From: Streptomyces mutabilis
GTDB lineage: Bacteria; Actinomycetota; Actinomycetes; Streptomycetales; Streptomycetaceae
Assembly: GCF_014649815.1 (NCBI RefSeq)
Contig: NZ_BMTT01000008.1
Span: forward strand, 124,001 to 188,000
Reading direction: 5' to 3'
Length of the DNA: 64,000 nucleotides
Shown here: piece by piece, positions 39,358 to 48,215 of the stretch
How the letters are laid out: the number at the start of each line of letters is the position of its first letter
Numbering within the stretch: position 1 is the first letter of the stretch
Notes under the pieces: model-generated
Database searches by the model: none
Told to the model about the DNA's origin: nothing
The model's input: only the letters and a program-made list of their open reading frames with translations
Made by a program: the position numbers and the translations under genes

Positions 39358-40179
39358 TCACGGCCTCGGCGGTGCGGGCCGGACCAGGCCGAGCGCTCCG
39401 TGACAGGTCAGCACGGCGCCCAGCCCGGCCCAGCCGCCGCTGCGCCGCCGTGCGCCCCAGGCCATGAGCGGCACACCGGCCGTCACCTGGGCCAGTGCGA
39501 GCACACGGCGATCGGGGCGGTACCCGCACGGCAGCCGGACGGCGAGCCGGGCGGCGCCGCGTCCCCGCGCCGGGGCGGCCCACCGGGCGTCGGGCAGGGC
39601 GCGGGCGCGCTCGAGCAGCCGATGGGCGGGTTGGCCGATGCCGAGTCCGGTCGGCAGCGAGACGCCCGCGCGTGTGAGGACCGCCAGCAGTCCCCGCAGC
39701 CTGGCCCGGGCGTCGGCCTCGCGGTCCGGCCGGGTCAGCCGGTCCAGTGACTGGAGGTCCAGTACGGGGTCCAGGCCGAGGCGGGCGGCGAAGGTGCGCA
39801 TGGCCTCGTCCTCGCCGGCCGGGGTGCCGTCCGCGAGCCACACGTAGCCGACGGGACGGCGGAAACCGGACGCGAGGGTGTAGCCGGCCCGGTCTGCGTC
39901 CCACCACAGCGCGAGTACGGGCCACGGGGCGCCGACGGCGAGCGCCGCGGCCCATCCGGTGACCACGCGGTCGACCGGATCCTCGCCGAGCTGCCAGGGC
40001 CGGCCCTCCGGGACGAGCACGCTCCACTTCTCCCCGGCCCGGACCAGCGGCATGCGCTCGCCCAGCAGCGGGGCCACGGCGGCGACGGAGTCCGGCTCGG
40101 CGCGGCACAGCAGCAGAGCACCGGGAGTGGCGCCGGAGCCGGGTGCGGATTCCTCCGCCTCTTCCGTCGACATGCTCAC
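39358..40179 (-). CDS. Hypothetical actinobacterial protein
   Basis: A 273-residue protein of no recognised family. The first half has several beta-like segments (KWSVLVPEGRPWQLG, PWPVLALWWDADRAGYTLASGFRRPVGYVWLADG) and the second half is helical and Arg/Ala-rich. The last about 60 residues contain a weakly hydrophobic stretch (ALAQVTAGVPLMAWG, GLGAVLTCHGALGLV) that might be membrane-associated. Codon usage is normal for the window and the start follows no strong ribosome-binding site. It is divergent from the DUF4097 gene. Confidence 0.7.
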   Translation of the reverse strand: MSMSTEEAEESAPGSGATPGALLLCRAEPDSVAAVAPLLGERMPLVRAGEKWSVLVPEGRPWQLGEDPVDRVVTGWAAALAVGAPWPVLALWWDADRAGYTLASGFRRPVGYVWLADGTPAGEDEAMRTFAARLGLDPVLDLQSLDRLTRPDREADARARLRGLLAVLTRAGVSLPTGLGIGQPAHRLLERARALPDARWAAPARGRGAARLAVRLPCGYRPDRRVLALAQVTAGVPLMAWGARRRSGGWAGLGAVLTCHGALGLVRPAPPRP

Positions 40180-40250
40180 AAACTAGGCCAATCTCGCATC
40201 TTCGGCCGGTCACGGATCACTGGAACGGGTGTCTTGACTTTCCATGTCCG

Positions 40251-40288
40251 CGATATATCGTGAATAGACAGGACGCGATATGCCGCGT
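40251..40288. promoter_or_regulatory. Probable PadR-type operator/promoter
   Basis: CGATATATCG, a perfect 10-base palindrome, is followed 16 bases later by a half-copy GCGATAT. Both lie within 60 bases of the DUF4097 start. AT-rich ATATAT-core palindromes in a GC-rich genome are typical PadR operators, and a PadR-type gene is second in this operon. Confidence 0.55.
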
Positions 40289-40309
40289 TCGGTCGAGGAG
40301 GTCTGCACC

Positions 40310-41266
40310 ATGTCCGAGTGGTCCGTCGCGGAGCCCATGAAGCTCACCTTCGACGAGTCCGTCAGTGAGCTCCAGGTACGCATCGTCCATGGAACAGTGA
40401 ACGTCGTGGGCACCGACGAGGGTTCCGCCCGCCTGGAGGTCTCCGAGATCGAGGGGCCACCCCTGATCGTGACCCACCAGGACGGCGTCCTCACGGTCGC
40501 CTACGAGGACCTCCCCTGGAAGAACTTCCTCAAGTGGCTCGACCGCAAGGGCTGGCGCCGCAACGCGGTGGTCTCCCTCGCCGTGCCGACCGGCACTCGC
40601 GTGGAGGTCGGTGTGGTCAGTGCGGCGGCCGTCGTCTCCGGACTGGAGGGCCGTGCCGAGGTGAAGGGCGTCTCCGGGGACACCACGCTGGTGAGCCTCA
40701 CGGGCCCGGTCCGCGCCGACACCGTCTCCGGGAACGTGGAGGCGCAGGCACTCGCCGGTGACCTGCGCTTCAATTCCGTTTCCGGTGACCTGACGGTGGT
40801 GGAGGCCGGTTCCTCCGTTCGGGCCGACTCGGTGAGCGGTTCGATGATCGTCGACCTGGACCCGGCGGGCGGGCCGACCGACATCAGCGTGAACAGCGTC
40901 TCGGGCGAGATCGCCATCCGGCTGCCCCAGCCGGCCGACGCGAAGGTGGAGGCCAACACCGCCAGCGGCAGCGTCTCCAGCGCTTTCGAGAATCTGCGGG
41001 TGACCGGCCAGTGGGGCGCCAAGCGGATCACCGGCCGGCTCGGCGCGGGCAACGGCCGACTGAAGGCCACCACGCTCTCCGGATCCATCGCCCTGCTGCG
41101 CCGCCCGGCGGCGGAGGAGGGGCCGAGGGGAGAGGATGCGCCGGATTCCGGTCCGGGCCCGGTGGACGACGTGCATGACGACTCGGGGGACAATTCCGCT
41201 TCCGGCCAGGACCACGGCACCACCGCCACCCCGGCCGACGGCACGACCGACAAGAAGGTGCTCTGA
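40310..41266 (+). CDS. DUF4097-family beta-strand repeat protein
   Basis: A 318-residue protein. The ATG at MSEWSV was chosen because GAGGAG lies 8 bases upstream; an ATG 30 bases earlier lacks one. The body is a chain of short beta strands with the repeated pattern V-S-G-(D/E/S) (VKGVSGDTTL, DTVSGNVEA, SVSGDLTV, SVSGSMIV, TASGSVSS), which is the DUF4097 solenoid. The C-terminus is disordered and acidic. The family is often paired with a PadR regulator or an anti-sigma-like gene, and its role is unknown. The PadR gene begins one base after the stop. Confidence 0.88.
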   Translation: MSEWSVAEPMKLTFDESVSELQVRIVHGTVNVVGTDEGSARLEVSEIEGPPLIVTHQDGVLTVAYEDLPWKNFLKWLDRKGWRRNAVVSLAVPTGTRVEVGVVSAAAVVSGLEGRAEVKGVSGDTTLVSLTGPVRADTVSGNVEAQALAGDLRFNSVSGDLTVVEAGSSVRADSVSGSMIVDLDPAGGPTDISVNSVSGEIAIRLPQPADAKVEANTASGSVSSAFENLRVTGQWGAKRITGRLGAGNGRLKATTLSGSIALLRRPAAEEGPRGEDAPDSGPGPVDDVHDDSGDNSASGQDHGTTATPADGTTDKKVL

Positions 41267-41267
41267 C

Positions 41268-42335
41268 ATGCCCCCCGTCTTCGCCCACGGCCGCCTGCGC
41301 CTCTATCTCCTCAAGCTCCTGGACGAGGCGCCGCGCCACGGCTACGAGGTGATCCGGCTCCTCGAGGAGCGATTTCAGGGCCTGTACGCGCCGTCGGCGG
41401 GCACGGTGTACCCGCGCCTGGCCAAGCTGGAGGCCGAGGGCCTGGTCACCCACACCACCGAGGGCGGGCGCAAGGTGTACGCCATCACGGACGCCGGCCG
41501 CGCCGAGCTGTCCGACCGCAGCGGTGAACTGGCCGACCTGGAGTTGGAGATCCGCGAGTCGGTCGCCGAGCTCGCCGCCGAGATCCGGGCCGACGTGCGC
41601 GGCGCCGCGGGTGATCTTCGCCGGGAGATGCGGGCCGCGGCCAGCGCGGCACGTCGGGGCGCCGGTTCCGGGGCGCAGGGCGAGGGCGGCGGTTTCTCCA
41701 CCGGTGCCGCGACCCCCGACGACAGTGAGGCCTGGCGCGCGGCCAAGGAGGAGATGCGGCGCGTCAAGCAGGAGTGGAAGGAGCAGGCCCGCCGCGCCAA
41801 GGACGAGAGCCGCCGCGCCCGTGAGGAGGCCCAGCGGGCCCGGCGCCAGGCCAAGGAGGCCCAGGAGCGGGCCCGGGTGCAGGCGCAGGAGGAAGTGCAG
41901 CGCATCGCCCGGCGGGTCCAGGAACAGGTGCAGGACCACTTCGCACGGGGCGACTGGCCGACGGGACTGCGCGAGGGCCTGAGCGAACTGGCCAGGGAGG
42001 TCGGCGACTTCGGTAAGGACGTCGGGAAGGAATTCGGCCGGGACCGGGGTTTCGGCCGCTCCGACGCCGGGACGGCCACCCACCGGGCCGAGTACTCGTC
42101 CACGCCCGAGGACTTCCCGGCCGGTTACGAGCCCGCCTGGGCCCACGAGGACGCCGCGGAGTCCACCGGCGACCCCGCCCGCGACCTGGACCGGCTGCTC
42201 GACCGCTTCCGGGACGACATCCGGGACGCGGCCCGGGACCACGGGGTCACGGCCGACCAGCTTCGTGAGACGCGCCGCCATCTCTCGACGGCGGCGGCCC
42301 ACATCGGGGCGACGCTGCGGACACCCAAGTCCTGA
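41268..42335 (+). CDS. PadR-family regulator with long helical extension
   Basis: A 355-residue protein. The N-terminal winged helix (RLRLYLLKLLDEAPRHGYEVIRLLEERFQGLYAPSAGTVYPRLAKLEAEGLVTHTTEGGRKVYAITDAG) is classic PadR. The C-terminal 230 residues are exceptional: a highly charged helix of Arg/Glu/Ala/Gln repeats (KEEMRRVKQEWKEQARRAKDE and further) that predicts a long coiled coil, then a helical end. Typical PadR proteins have only about 100 further residues. It probably autoregulates with DUF4097 through the ATATAT palindrome upstream of the operon. Confidence 0.9.
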   Translation: MPPVFAHGRLRLYLLKLLDEAPRHGYEVIRLLEERFQGLYAPSAGTVYPRLAKLEAEGLVTHTTEGGRKVYAITDAGRAELSDRSGELADLELEIRESVAELAAEIRADVRGAAGDLRREMRAAASAARRGAGSGAQGEGGGFSTGAATPDDSEAWRAAKEEMRRVKQEWKEQARRAKDESRRAREEAQRARRQAKEAQERARVQAQEEVQRIARRVQEQVQDHFARGDWPTGLREGLSELAREVGDFGKDVGKEFGRDRGFGRSDAGTATHRAEYSSTPEDFPAGYEPAWAHEDAAESTGDPARDLDRLLDRFRDDIRDAARDHGVTADQLRETRRHLSTAAAHIGATLRTPKS

Positions 42336-42403
42336 ACCCGGGCACGGCACCCACGGTGCGGCGCTGAGGAGCCTGGTCGGGGGGGTGCCACGGGCAGCGC
42401 CCT

Positions 42404-42967
42404 TCAGGCGCAGGCCTCCCCCGTGTCGCCGCCCAGCGCCCTGGTCAGCGACTCGTGCGTCACCCCGTGGTCGGCGAGCACCTCGGCGGGCACTCCTGGG
42501 CGGACGGTCAGGGCGAGGAGGATGTGCTCGTCCCCGATGCGCCGGTCGCGCCGGGCGACGGCGACCCTCAGGGCCTTCACCAGCACCTCCTCGGCCCCCT
42601 TGCTGAAGCTGCGGTGCCCGGACCACCAGCGCGAATCCTTCCGGTCACCGGACATGGCGCCGACGCCATGGGCCTCCTCCACGCGGGCGACGATCTCGGA
42701 GACGTCGATCCCGAGACCGGCGAGGGCGTCGGTCTCGGCCTGCGACAGCCCGGCACGGCGACGCGCCTCCGTAAGGGCCTGCCGTACCGCGTACCCGCGT
42801 CCTGCGACCCCCAGCGCCGCCAGCGCGAAGGAGGCGCGGCTGCCCTCGCGGTCGAGCAGGGCGAGCAGCAGGTGCTCGGGATCGACGGTCTGCGCCCGCG
42901 CCTCCTCCGCGTACCCGACCGCCCCCTGCACCACGTCCCGGGCGTCCTTCGTGAACCGCTCGAACAT
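42404..42967 (-). CDS. Clp N-terminal (ClpN) repeat protein
   Basis: A 187-residue protein with two copies of the Clp N-terminal domain motif: MFERFTKDARDVVQGAVGYAEEARAQTVDPEHLLLALLDREG and, in the second half, FSKGAEEVLVKALRVAVARRDRRIGDEHILLALTVRPGVPAEVL. There is no AAA domain, so it is not an unfoldase. Such proteins may act as adaptor or substrate-binding modules. The ATG overlaps the stop of the upstream helix-turn-helix gene (ATGA), with GGGAGG upstream. The two form a small regulated operon. Confidence 0.86.
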   Translation of the reverse strand: MFERFTKDARDVVQGAVGYAEEARAQTVDPEHLLLALLDREGSRASFALAALGVAGRGYAVRQALTEARRRAGLSQAETDALAGLGIDVSEIVARVEEAHGVGAMSGDRKDSRWWSGHRSFSKGAEEVLVKALRVAVARRDRRIGDEHILLALTVRPGVPAEVLADHGVTHESLTRALGGDTGEACA

Positions 42968-43176
42968 CAATGCCTCCCGTACTTCTTGTGCACGGCCTGC
43001 CTGCTGACCCCGAGTTCGGTGGCGATCTCCTGCCACGACCACCCCTGATTGCGCGCACCGCGCACCTGCACCGCCTCCAGCTGCTCCAGCAGCCTGCGCA
43101 GTGCGGCGACGGCCCGCAGCCCGACCCGGGGATCGCGATCACCCGCGCGTGCGGCGAGATCGGTTGCTTCGCTCAT
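42967..43176 (-). CDS. Small helix-turn-helix regulator, partner of ClpN protein
   Basis: A 69-residue protein whose second half is a clear helix-turn-helix (NQGWSWQEIATELGVSRQAVHKKYGRH), with an Arg/Leu-rich helix before it. The ATG used (MSEATDLAAR) lies just downstream of a palindrome. It is the first gene of the operon with the ClpN protein, to which it is fused by an ATGA overlap. Two nearly identical palindromes in its promoter make autoregulation likely. Confidence 0.82.
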   Translation of the reverse strand: MSEATDLAARAGDRDPRVGLRAVAALRRLLEQLEAVQVRGARNQGWSWQEIATELGVSRQAVHKKYGRH

Positions 43177-43179
43177 GCA

Positions 43180-43224
43180 GTCAACGTAGGTTGACACCCC
43201 GGAGTGTGCCAACACTGGTTGACA
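43180..43224. promoter_or_regulatory. Tandem operator palindromes upstream of the HTH gene
   Basis: GTCAACGTAGGTTGAC (6-4-6 perfect inverted repeat) is followed 11 bases later by TGCCAACACTGGTTGACA. Both carry the GGTTGACA half-site. They lie immediately before the HTH start codon, as expected for an autoregulatory operator. Confidence 0.6.
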
Positions 43225-43256
43225 CGCTCCGGGGTGCGGGAGGCTCGGAGAACGCG

Positions 43257-44222
43257 TCAGGAACCGCTGAGCACGATCTTCCCGAACTGCTCGCCGGAAG
43301 CCATCCGCTCGAAGCCCTCCCGGGCGCGGTCCATCGGGAGCACCTCGTCGATGACCGGACGGACACCCGTGGCGGCGCAGAAGGACAGCAGGTCCTCCAG
43401 CTCGTCCTTGGTGCCCATCGTGGAGCCGACGACCTTGAGCTCGAGGAAGAAGATGCGGGTCAGCTCGGCGTGCGAGGGCCGGTCACCGCTGGTGGCCCCG
43501 GAGATGACGAGAGTGCCGCCCGGCTTGAGCGACTTCACGGAGTGGGACCAGGTGGCCGCGCCCACGGTCTCGATGACCGCGTCGACCCGCTGCGGCAGCC
43601 GCGCGCCCGTCTCCACGGCCTCCACGGCGCCCAGCTCCGACGCGCGCTTGCGCTTGGCCTCGTCCCGGCTGGTGGCGAAGACCCGCAGTCCCGCGGCCTT
43701 GCCGAGCACGATCGCGGCCGTGGCGACCCCACCGCCGGCGCCCTGCACCAGCACCGAGTCCCCCGGACGCACCCCGGCGTTGGTGAACAGCATCCGGTAC
43801 GCGGTCAGCCAGGCGGTCGGCAGACAGGCGGCCTCCTCGAAGGAGAGCTCCTTCGGCTTGGGCAGGATGTTCCAGGTCGGCACGGCGACCTGCTCGGCGA
43901 ACGTCCCCTGGTAGCGCTCCGTGAGGATCGAGCGGGGCTCCTCAGGACCGACGCCGTGACCGGTCTGGCCGATCACGGAGTGCAGGACGACCTCGTTGCC
44001 GTCCTCGTCGACACCCGCGGCGTCACAGCCGAGGATCATCGGGAGCCGTTCCTCGGGGAGGCCGACGCCGCGCAGGGACCACAGGTCGTGATGGTTGAGG
44101 GAGGCGGCCCTGACATCGACGACGCTCCAGCCGGGGCGGGCCTCGGGAGCCGGGCGCTCTCCCAACTCCAGGCCGGTCAGCGGCTGGTCGCGGTCGATTC
44201 GGGCGGCGTAGACAGCGAACAT
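43257..44222 (-). CDS. Zinc-independent alcohol dehydrogenase / quinone-oxidoreductase-like
   Basis: A 321-residue MDR-superfamily oxidoreductase. The catalytic-domain start (FAVYAARIDRDQPLTGLELGERPAP) and the cofactor domain (VLVQGAGGGVATAAIVLGKAAGLRVFATSRDEAKRKRASELGA) are clear, with an NADPH-type Rossmann motif (GAGGGVAT). The structural zinc loop of four Cys is absent. It reduces a carbonyl, quinone or enoyl substrate not identifiable from sequence. The ATG follows a weak purine site. It stands alone. Confidence 0.88.
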   Translation of the reverse strand: MFAVYAARIDRDQPLTGLELGERPAPEARPGWSVVDVRAASLNHHDLWSLRGVGLPEERLPMILGCDAAGVDEDGNEVVLHSVIGQTGHGVGPEEPRSILTERYQGTFAEQVAVPTWNILPKPKELSFEEAACLPTAWLTAYRMLFTNAGVRPGDSVLVQGAGGGVATAAIVLGKAAGLRVFATSRDEAKRKRASELGAVEAVETGARLPQRVDAVIETVGAATWSHSVKSLKPGGTLVISGATSGDRPSHAELTRIFFLELKVVGSTMGTKDELEDLLSFCAATGVRPVIDEVLPMDRAREGFERMASGEQFGKIVLSGS

Positions 44223-44354
44223 GACCTTGACGATAGGTAACACACCCGCCGACCGGAACCACGACGCCGTGTGACACACGCCCTCTTGCCTCCGGCCACC
44301 CTTGCTGCGGGCACCCCTGCGGCCCCGACGACGCCGCCCGACCCGAAAAGCGAA

Positions 44355-44381
44355 CGGCCCCGCCCACCGGGGACGAGGCCG
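44355..44381. terminator. Probable terminator downstream of malic enzyme
   Basis: A GC-rich inverted repeat (CGGCC...GGCCG with a few mismatches) in the gap between the malic enzyme stop and the oxidoreductase start. It fits termination of the minus-strand malic enzyme transcript. No U-run is present. Confidence 0.45.
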
Positions 44382-44405
44382 CTCCACATGCAAGGCGTCA
44401 CACGG

Positions 44406-45632
44406 TCACCGCCGCGCGACCCCCTCCGCACGGGCCGCCGCCGCCACCGCCGCCGTGACGGCCGGCGCCACGCGCTCGTCGAACGGGGACGGGATGACGT
44501 AGTCCGCGGCGAGGTCGTCGCCCACCACGGAGGCCAACGCCTCGGCCGCCGCGAGCTTCATGCCCTCGGTGATCCGGGACGCGCGCACCTGCAGCGCACC
44601 CGCGAAGATGCCCGGGAACGCCAGCACGTTGTTGATCTGGTTCGGGAAGTCCGACCGCCCCGTCGCCACGACCGCCGCGTACTTGTGCGCGACCTCCGGG
44701 TGCACCTCGGGGTTCGGGTTGGCCATCGCGAAGACGAAGGCACCTTTCGCCATCGAGGCGACCGCCGGCTCCGGCACCGTACCGCCGGAGACGCCGATGA
44801 AGACGTCGGCGCCCGCGAGGGCCGACTCCAGCGAGCCGGACAGCCCGGCCTTGTTGGTGAAGGAGGCCAGCTCCTGCTTCACCGGCGTCAGGTCGTCCCG
44901 GTCCGCCGAGACGACGCCCTTGCGGTCCGCGACCGCGACGTCCCCGACGCCGGCCTCGACCAGCATCCTGGCGATGGCGACACCGGCCGCGCCCGCGCCG
45001 GAGATGACCGCCCGCAGCTCGCCCAGGGTCCGCCCGCTCAGCCGCGCCGCGTTCCGCAGCGCCGCCAGCGTCACGACCGCCGTCCCGTGCTGGTCGTCAT
45101 GGAAGATCGGGATGTCGAGCCGCTCCTGGAGCCTGCGCTCGATCTCGAAGCACCGCGGCGCCGAGATGTCCTCCAGGTTCACGCCGCCGAAGGAGGGGGC
45201 GAGCCGCACCACCGTCTCGACGATCTCGTCCGCGTCCGTGCAGTCCAGCGCGATCGGAACCGCGTCCACACCGCCGAACTGCTTGAAGAGGATCGCCTTC
45301 CCCTCCATCACCGGAAGGGAGGCCTCGGGGCCGATGTCCCCGAGCCCCAGAACCGCCGTACCGTCCGTCACGACCGCCACGACCGAAGACTTCCACGTGT
45401 AGTCGTGGACGAGGTCGGGCTGCTCGGCGATCGCGCTGCACACTTTCGCGACGCCGGGCGTGTACGCCAGGGACAGGTCGTCCTTGTCGCGGACCGGCAC
45501 GGTGGCCTGCACGGCCATCTTGCCGCCGCGATGCAGCGCGAACGCCGGGTCGAAGGAGTCGAGGGGCTCCCCCGTCTCCTGCACCGTACCGGCGTCGCTG
45601 TCGCTGCGAGGATTGACGATCTCCGCTGCCAC
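44406..45632 (-). CDS. Malic enzyme (NAD(P)-dependent, decarboxylating)
   Basis: A 408-residue single-domain malic enzyme of the short bacterial type. Visible are DLSLAYTPGVAKVCSAI (active-site Tyr/Lys region), VAVVTDGTAVLGLGDIGPEASLPVMEGK (catalytic Lys and metal region), the metal motif PIFHDDQHGTAVV, the Rossmann loop VISGAGAAGVAIARM and VGVSGGTV-like sites. It converts malate to pyruvate and CO2. Streptomyces usually have one NAD- and one NADP-linked isoform, and the cofactor here cannot be told with certainty. The start is GTG after AAGGGG. It has no operon neighbour. Confidence 0.92.
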   Translation of the reverse strand: MAAEIVNPRSDSDAGTVQETGEPLDSFDPAFALHRGGKMAVQATVPVRDKDDLSLAYTPGVAKVCSAIAEQPDLVHDYTWKSSVVAVVTDGTAVLGLGDIGPEASLPVMEGKAILFKQFGGVDAVPIALDCTDADEIVETVVRLAPSFGGVNLEDISAPRCFEIERRLQERLDIPIFHDDQHGTAVVTLAALRNAARLSGRTLGELRAVISGAGAAGVAIARMLVEAGVGDVAVADRKGVVSADRDDLTPVKQELASFTNKAGLSGSLESALAGADVFIGVSGGTVPEPAVASMAKGAFVFAMANPNPEVHPEVAHKYAAVVATGRSDFPNQINNVLAFPGIFAGALQVRASRITEGMKLAAAEALASVVGDDLAADYVIPSPFDERVAPAVTAAVAAAARAEGVARR

Positions 45633-46274
45633 TTTGTCTTACCCCTTAAGAGTTCATGGTTTGAGGGTTTGTCCACTCCTGGTGAGGAATGGGCGGGCAC
45701 CGCGCAGGAGGATGGCCGACTGGGCCACAGGGAGGCCTGCGCGACGGGCGCGCCGCACACGCGCCCTGAGCCCCTGATGAGGGGTGTAAAGCACCTTCTT
45801 ACCCGACGGACACCCCCCGCGACGAGTCGGATAAGCGCAAGCTCACATGTCGGACCCCGAACGCCGGATGCCGGTGACATGGCTCATAGCCAGGGATCAG
45901 GACAACTTTCTCCGACCTCTTGACAGGCTTCCGCAGCAAGCACTCGACAGCCCCACGCACCGACGGACCGTCTCCCGATATCGGGGAATGCCGAAGATCT
46001 TTCGGCTGGAAGGGAAGATTCCCGTAAAGGTTCGGTCGTGATGTACCGACCTGGTGCGGTTCGGGCGGTCACCCGTTACCCGATTTTGACATGGCGTCCC
46101 CCCTGAATGGCCGAGTCCGAATGGCAAGATGCCGTAATCACACGAGGTCGCGACACTCGAAGGCGTGTGCTCTCGTCGACCCAGGGCGCCTGTCGGTCCT
46201 CCGGCCGGCGCCCCGCTCCACCGGAACTCCACCGTCACCATCGGCATCTCCATTCATCCGCCGGAGGAACCACC
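45633..46274. other. 640-base divergent intergenic region, malic enzyme / ABC transporter
   Basis: No convincing gene. Features seen are a CCCGATATCGGG palindrome (45974-45985), a TTGACA hexamer at 46086-46091 that could be a -35 for the transporter operon (no convincing -10 at 17-18 bases), and several small stem-loops. Short open frames here lack ribosome-binding sites. The length suggests a long leader or complex regulation. Confidence 0.5.
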
Positions 46275-47234
46275 ATGACCGCAAGCTCCACCCGTCGTAC
46301 GACCGCCGCGCATTCCCGGACAGCAGCGGTCGGTGCGATCGCGGTCGCAGGCGCCCTGCTGCTCACCGGATGCGGCGACCAGACCGAGAAGAGCGACTCC
46401 GGCAGCGACAACCAGTCCGCCGTGTCGGCCCCGCTGGCCGACAAGCTGCCGCCGGCCATTCGCGACAAGGGCGTCATCAAGGTCGGTTCCGACATCGCCT
46501 ACGCCCCGGTCGAGTTCAAGGACAAGTCCGGCGAGACGGTCGGCATCGACCCCGATCTCGCGAACGCCATGGGCAAGCAGCTCGGTGTGACGTTCGAGTT
46601 CGAGAACGGCACCTTCGACACCCTGATCACCGGTCTGCGTTCCAAGCGCTACGACATCGCCATGTCCGCGATGACCGACACCAAGGACCGCCAGGAGGGC
46701 ATCGACTCCGAGACCGGCAAGAAGGTCGGCCAAGGCGTCGACTTCGTGGACTACCTCACCGCCGGTGTCTCGATCTACACCAAGAAGGGTGACGACCAGG
46801 GCATCAAGACCTGGTCCGACCTGTGCGGCAAGAAGCTGGTCCTCCAGCGCGGCACGGTCTCCGAGGACCTCGCCAAGGCCGAGAACGAGAAGTGCCCGGC
46901 CGGCAAGAAGATCGCCATGGAGGCCTTCGACAACGACCAGCAGGCCCAGACCCGCCTGCGCGCGGGCGGCGCCGACGCCGGCTCCTCCGACTTCCCGGTC
47001 GCGGCCTACGCGGTGAAGACCTCGGGCGGCGGCAACGACTTCCAGCTCGTCGGCGAGCAGGTCGAGGCCGCCCCGTACGGCATCGCGGTGTCGAAGGACA
47101 ACACCCAGCTCCGGGACGCCCTGAAGGCGGCGCTGGACGCAGTGATCGCCAACGGCGAGTACAAGAAGATCATGGACAAGTGGGGGGTGGCGGAAGGCGC
47201 CGTCACCGAGGCCACCATCAACGGCGGCAAGTGA
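46275..47234 (+). CDS. Polar amino-acid ABC transporter, substrate-binding lipoprotein
   Basis: A 319-residue lipoprotein starting at ATG after GGAGGAAC. A signal peptide with lipobox LLTGC and a Ser/Asp/Asn-rich spacer precedes a type-II periplasmic binding fold: GVIKVGSDIAYAPVEFKDKSG, GIDPDLANAMGKQLGV, MSAMTDTKDRQEGI, RGTVSEDLAKAENEKC and LRDALKAALDAVIANGEYKKIMDKWGV. It is the receptor of a three-gene importer with the permease and ATPase genes downstream. The motifs are of the glutamate/glutamine/polar amino-acid group; the exact ligand is not determined. Confidence 0.92.
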   Translation: MTASSTRRTTAAHSRTAAVGAIAVAGALLLTGCGDQTEKSDSGSDNQSAVSAPLADKLPPAIRDKGVIKVGSDIAYAPVEFKDKSGETVGIDPDLANAMGKQLGVTFEFENGTFDTLITGLRSKRYDIAMSAMTDTKDRQEGIDSETGKKVGQGVDFVDYLTAGVSIYTKKGDDQGIKTWSDLCGKKLVLQRGTVSEDLAKAENEKCPAGKKIAMEAFDNDQQAQTRLRAGGADAGSSDFPVAAYAVKTSGGGNDFQLVGEQVEAAPYGIAVSKDNTQLRDALKAALDAVIANGEYKKIMDKWGVAEGAVTEATINGGK

Positions 47235-47264
47235 CCGCGCGCCGGGCGCTGAAAGGCAACATCC

Positions 47265-48215
47265 GTGACTGTTGACATCGACAAGACGCCGGGCGGCCCG
47301 GCCGGCACCCCGCCCGCCGGGCCGGAGGCCATCAAGGCCATCCCCGTCCGGCACTACGGGCGGTACGTCTCCGCGGTCGTCGCGATCGCGCTGCTGGCCG
47401 CGGTGGTGTACGCGTTCTCCCAGGGCAAGATCAACTGGGGTGCGATCCCGGACTACTTCTTCGACGACCGTGTCCTGACCGGCATGGGCAAGACGCTGCT
47501 GATCACCGTCCTGGCCATGCTGATCGGCATCGTGGGCGGCATCCTGCTCGCCGTGATGCGGCTGTCGAAGAACCCGGTGACCTCGTCCATCGCGTGGTTC
47601 TACATCTGGTTCTTCCGCGGCACTCCGGTCCTGGTGCAACTGGTCGTCTGGTTCAACCTGGGCCTGGTCTTCGAGTACATCAACCTGGGCCCGGTCTACC
47701 GCGACGAGTGGTCCGACTTCATGACGCCGTTCCTGACGGCGCTGCTCGGCCTCGGCCTCAACGAGGCCGCGTACATGGCGGAGATCTGCCGCGCCGGCCT
47801 GCTCGCGGTCGACGAAGGCCAGACCGAGGCGGCGCACGCGCTCGGCATGAGCCACACCAAGACGCTGCGCCGGATCGTGGTCCCGCAGGCGATGCGCGTG
47901 ATCGTGCCGCCGACGGGCAACGAGGTCATCAACATGCTGAAGACGACCTCGCTGGTGTCGGTCGTCCAGTACGCCGAGTTGTTCCGGGTCGCCCAGGACA
48001 TCGGCCAGACCTCAGGCGCCCCGGCGGAGATGCTGTTCCTCGCGGCAGCCTGGTACCTGCTGCTGACCTCCGTATTCAGCGTCGGCCAGTACTACCTGGA
48101 GCGCCACTACGCCCGCGGCTCCAGCCGCAGCCTGCCGGCGACCCCGCTGCAGAAGATCAGGGCGAACCTGCTGTCCCTGTCGAACCGCTCCAGCACGACG
48201 GGAGGCACCGCATGA
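47265..48215 (+). CDS. Polar amino-acid ABC transporter permease
   Basis: A 316-residue membrane protein with about five to six hydrophobic segments and the inner-membrane-component EAA loop ([39 protein letters not shown]). A single permease suffices for the complex, so it must act as a homodimer, unlike systems with two permeases. It starts at GTG 30 bases after the binding-protein gene and overlaps the ATPase gene start. Confidence 0.93.
   Translation: MTVDIDKTPGGPAGTPPAGPEAIKAIPVRHYGRYVSAVVAIALLAAVVYAFSQGKINWGAIPDYFFDDRVLTGMGKTLLITVLAMLIGIVGGILLAVMRLSKNPVTSSIAWFYIWFFRGTPVLVQLVVWFNLGLVFEYINLGPVYRDEWSDFMTPFLTALLGLGLNEAAYMAEICRAGLLAVDEGQTEAAHALGMSHTKTLRRIVVPQAMRVIVPPTGNEVINMLKTTSLVSVVQYAELFRVAQDIGQTSGAPAEMLFLAAAWYLLLTSVFSVGQYYLERHYARGSSRSLPATPLQKIRANLLSLSNRSSTTGGTA

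Noticed and set aside
45847-46041. Small plus-strand frame in the malic enzyme/ABC intergenic region
   Set aside because: No ribosome-binding site, no family resemblance and poor codon pattern.
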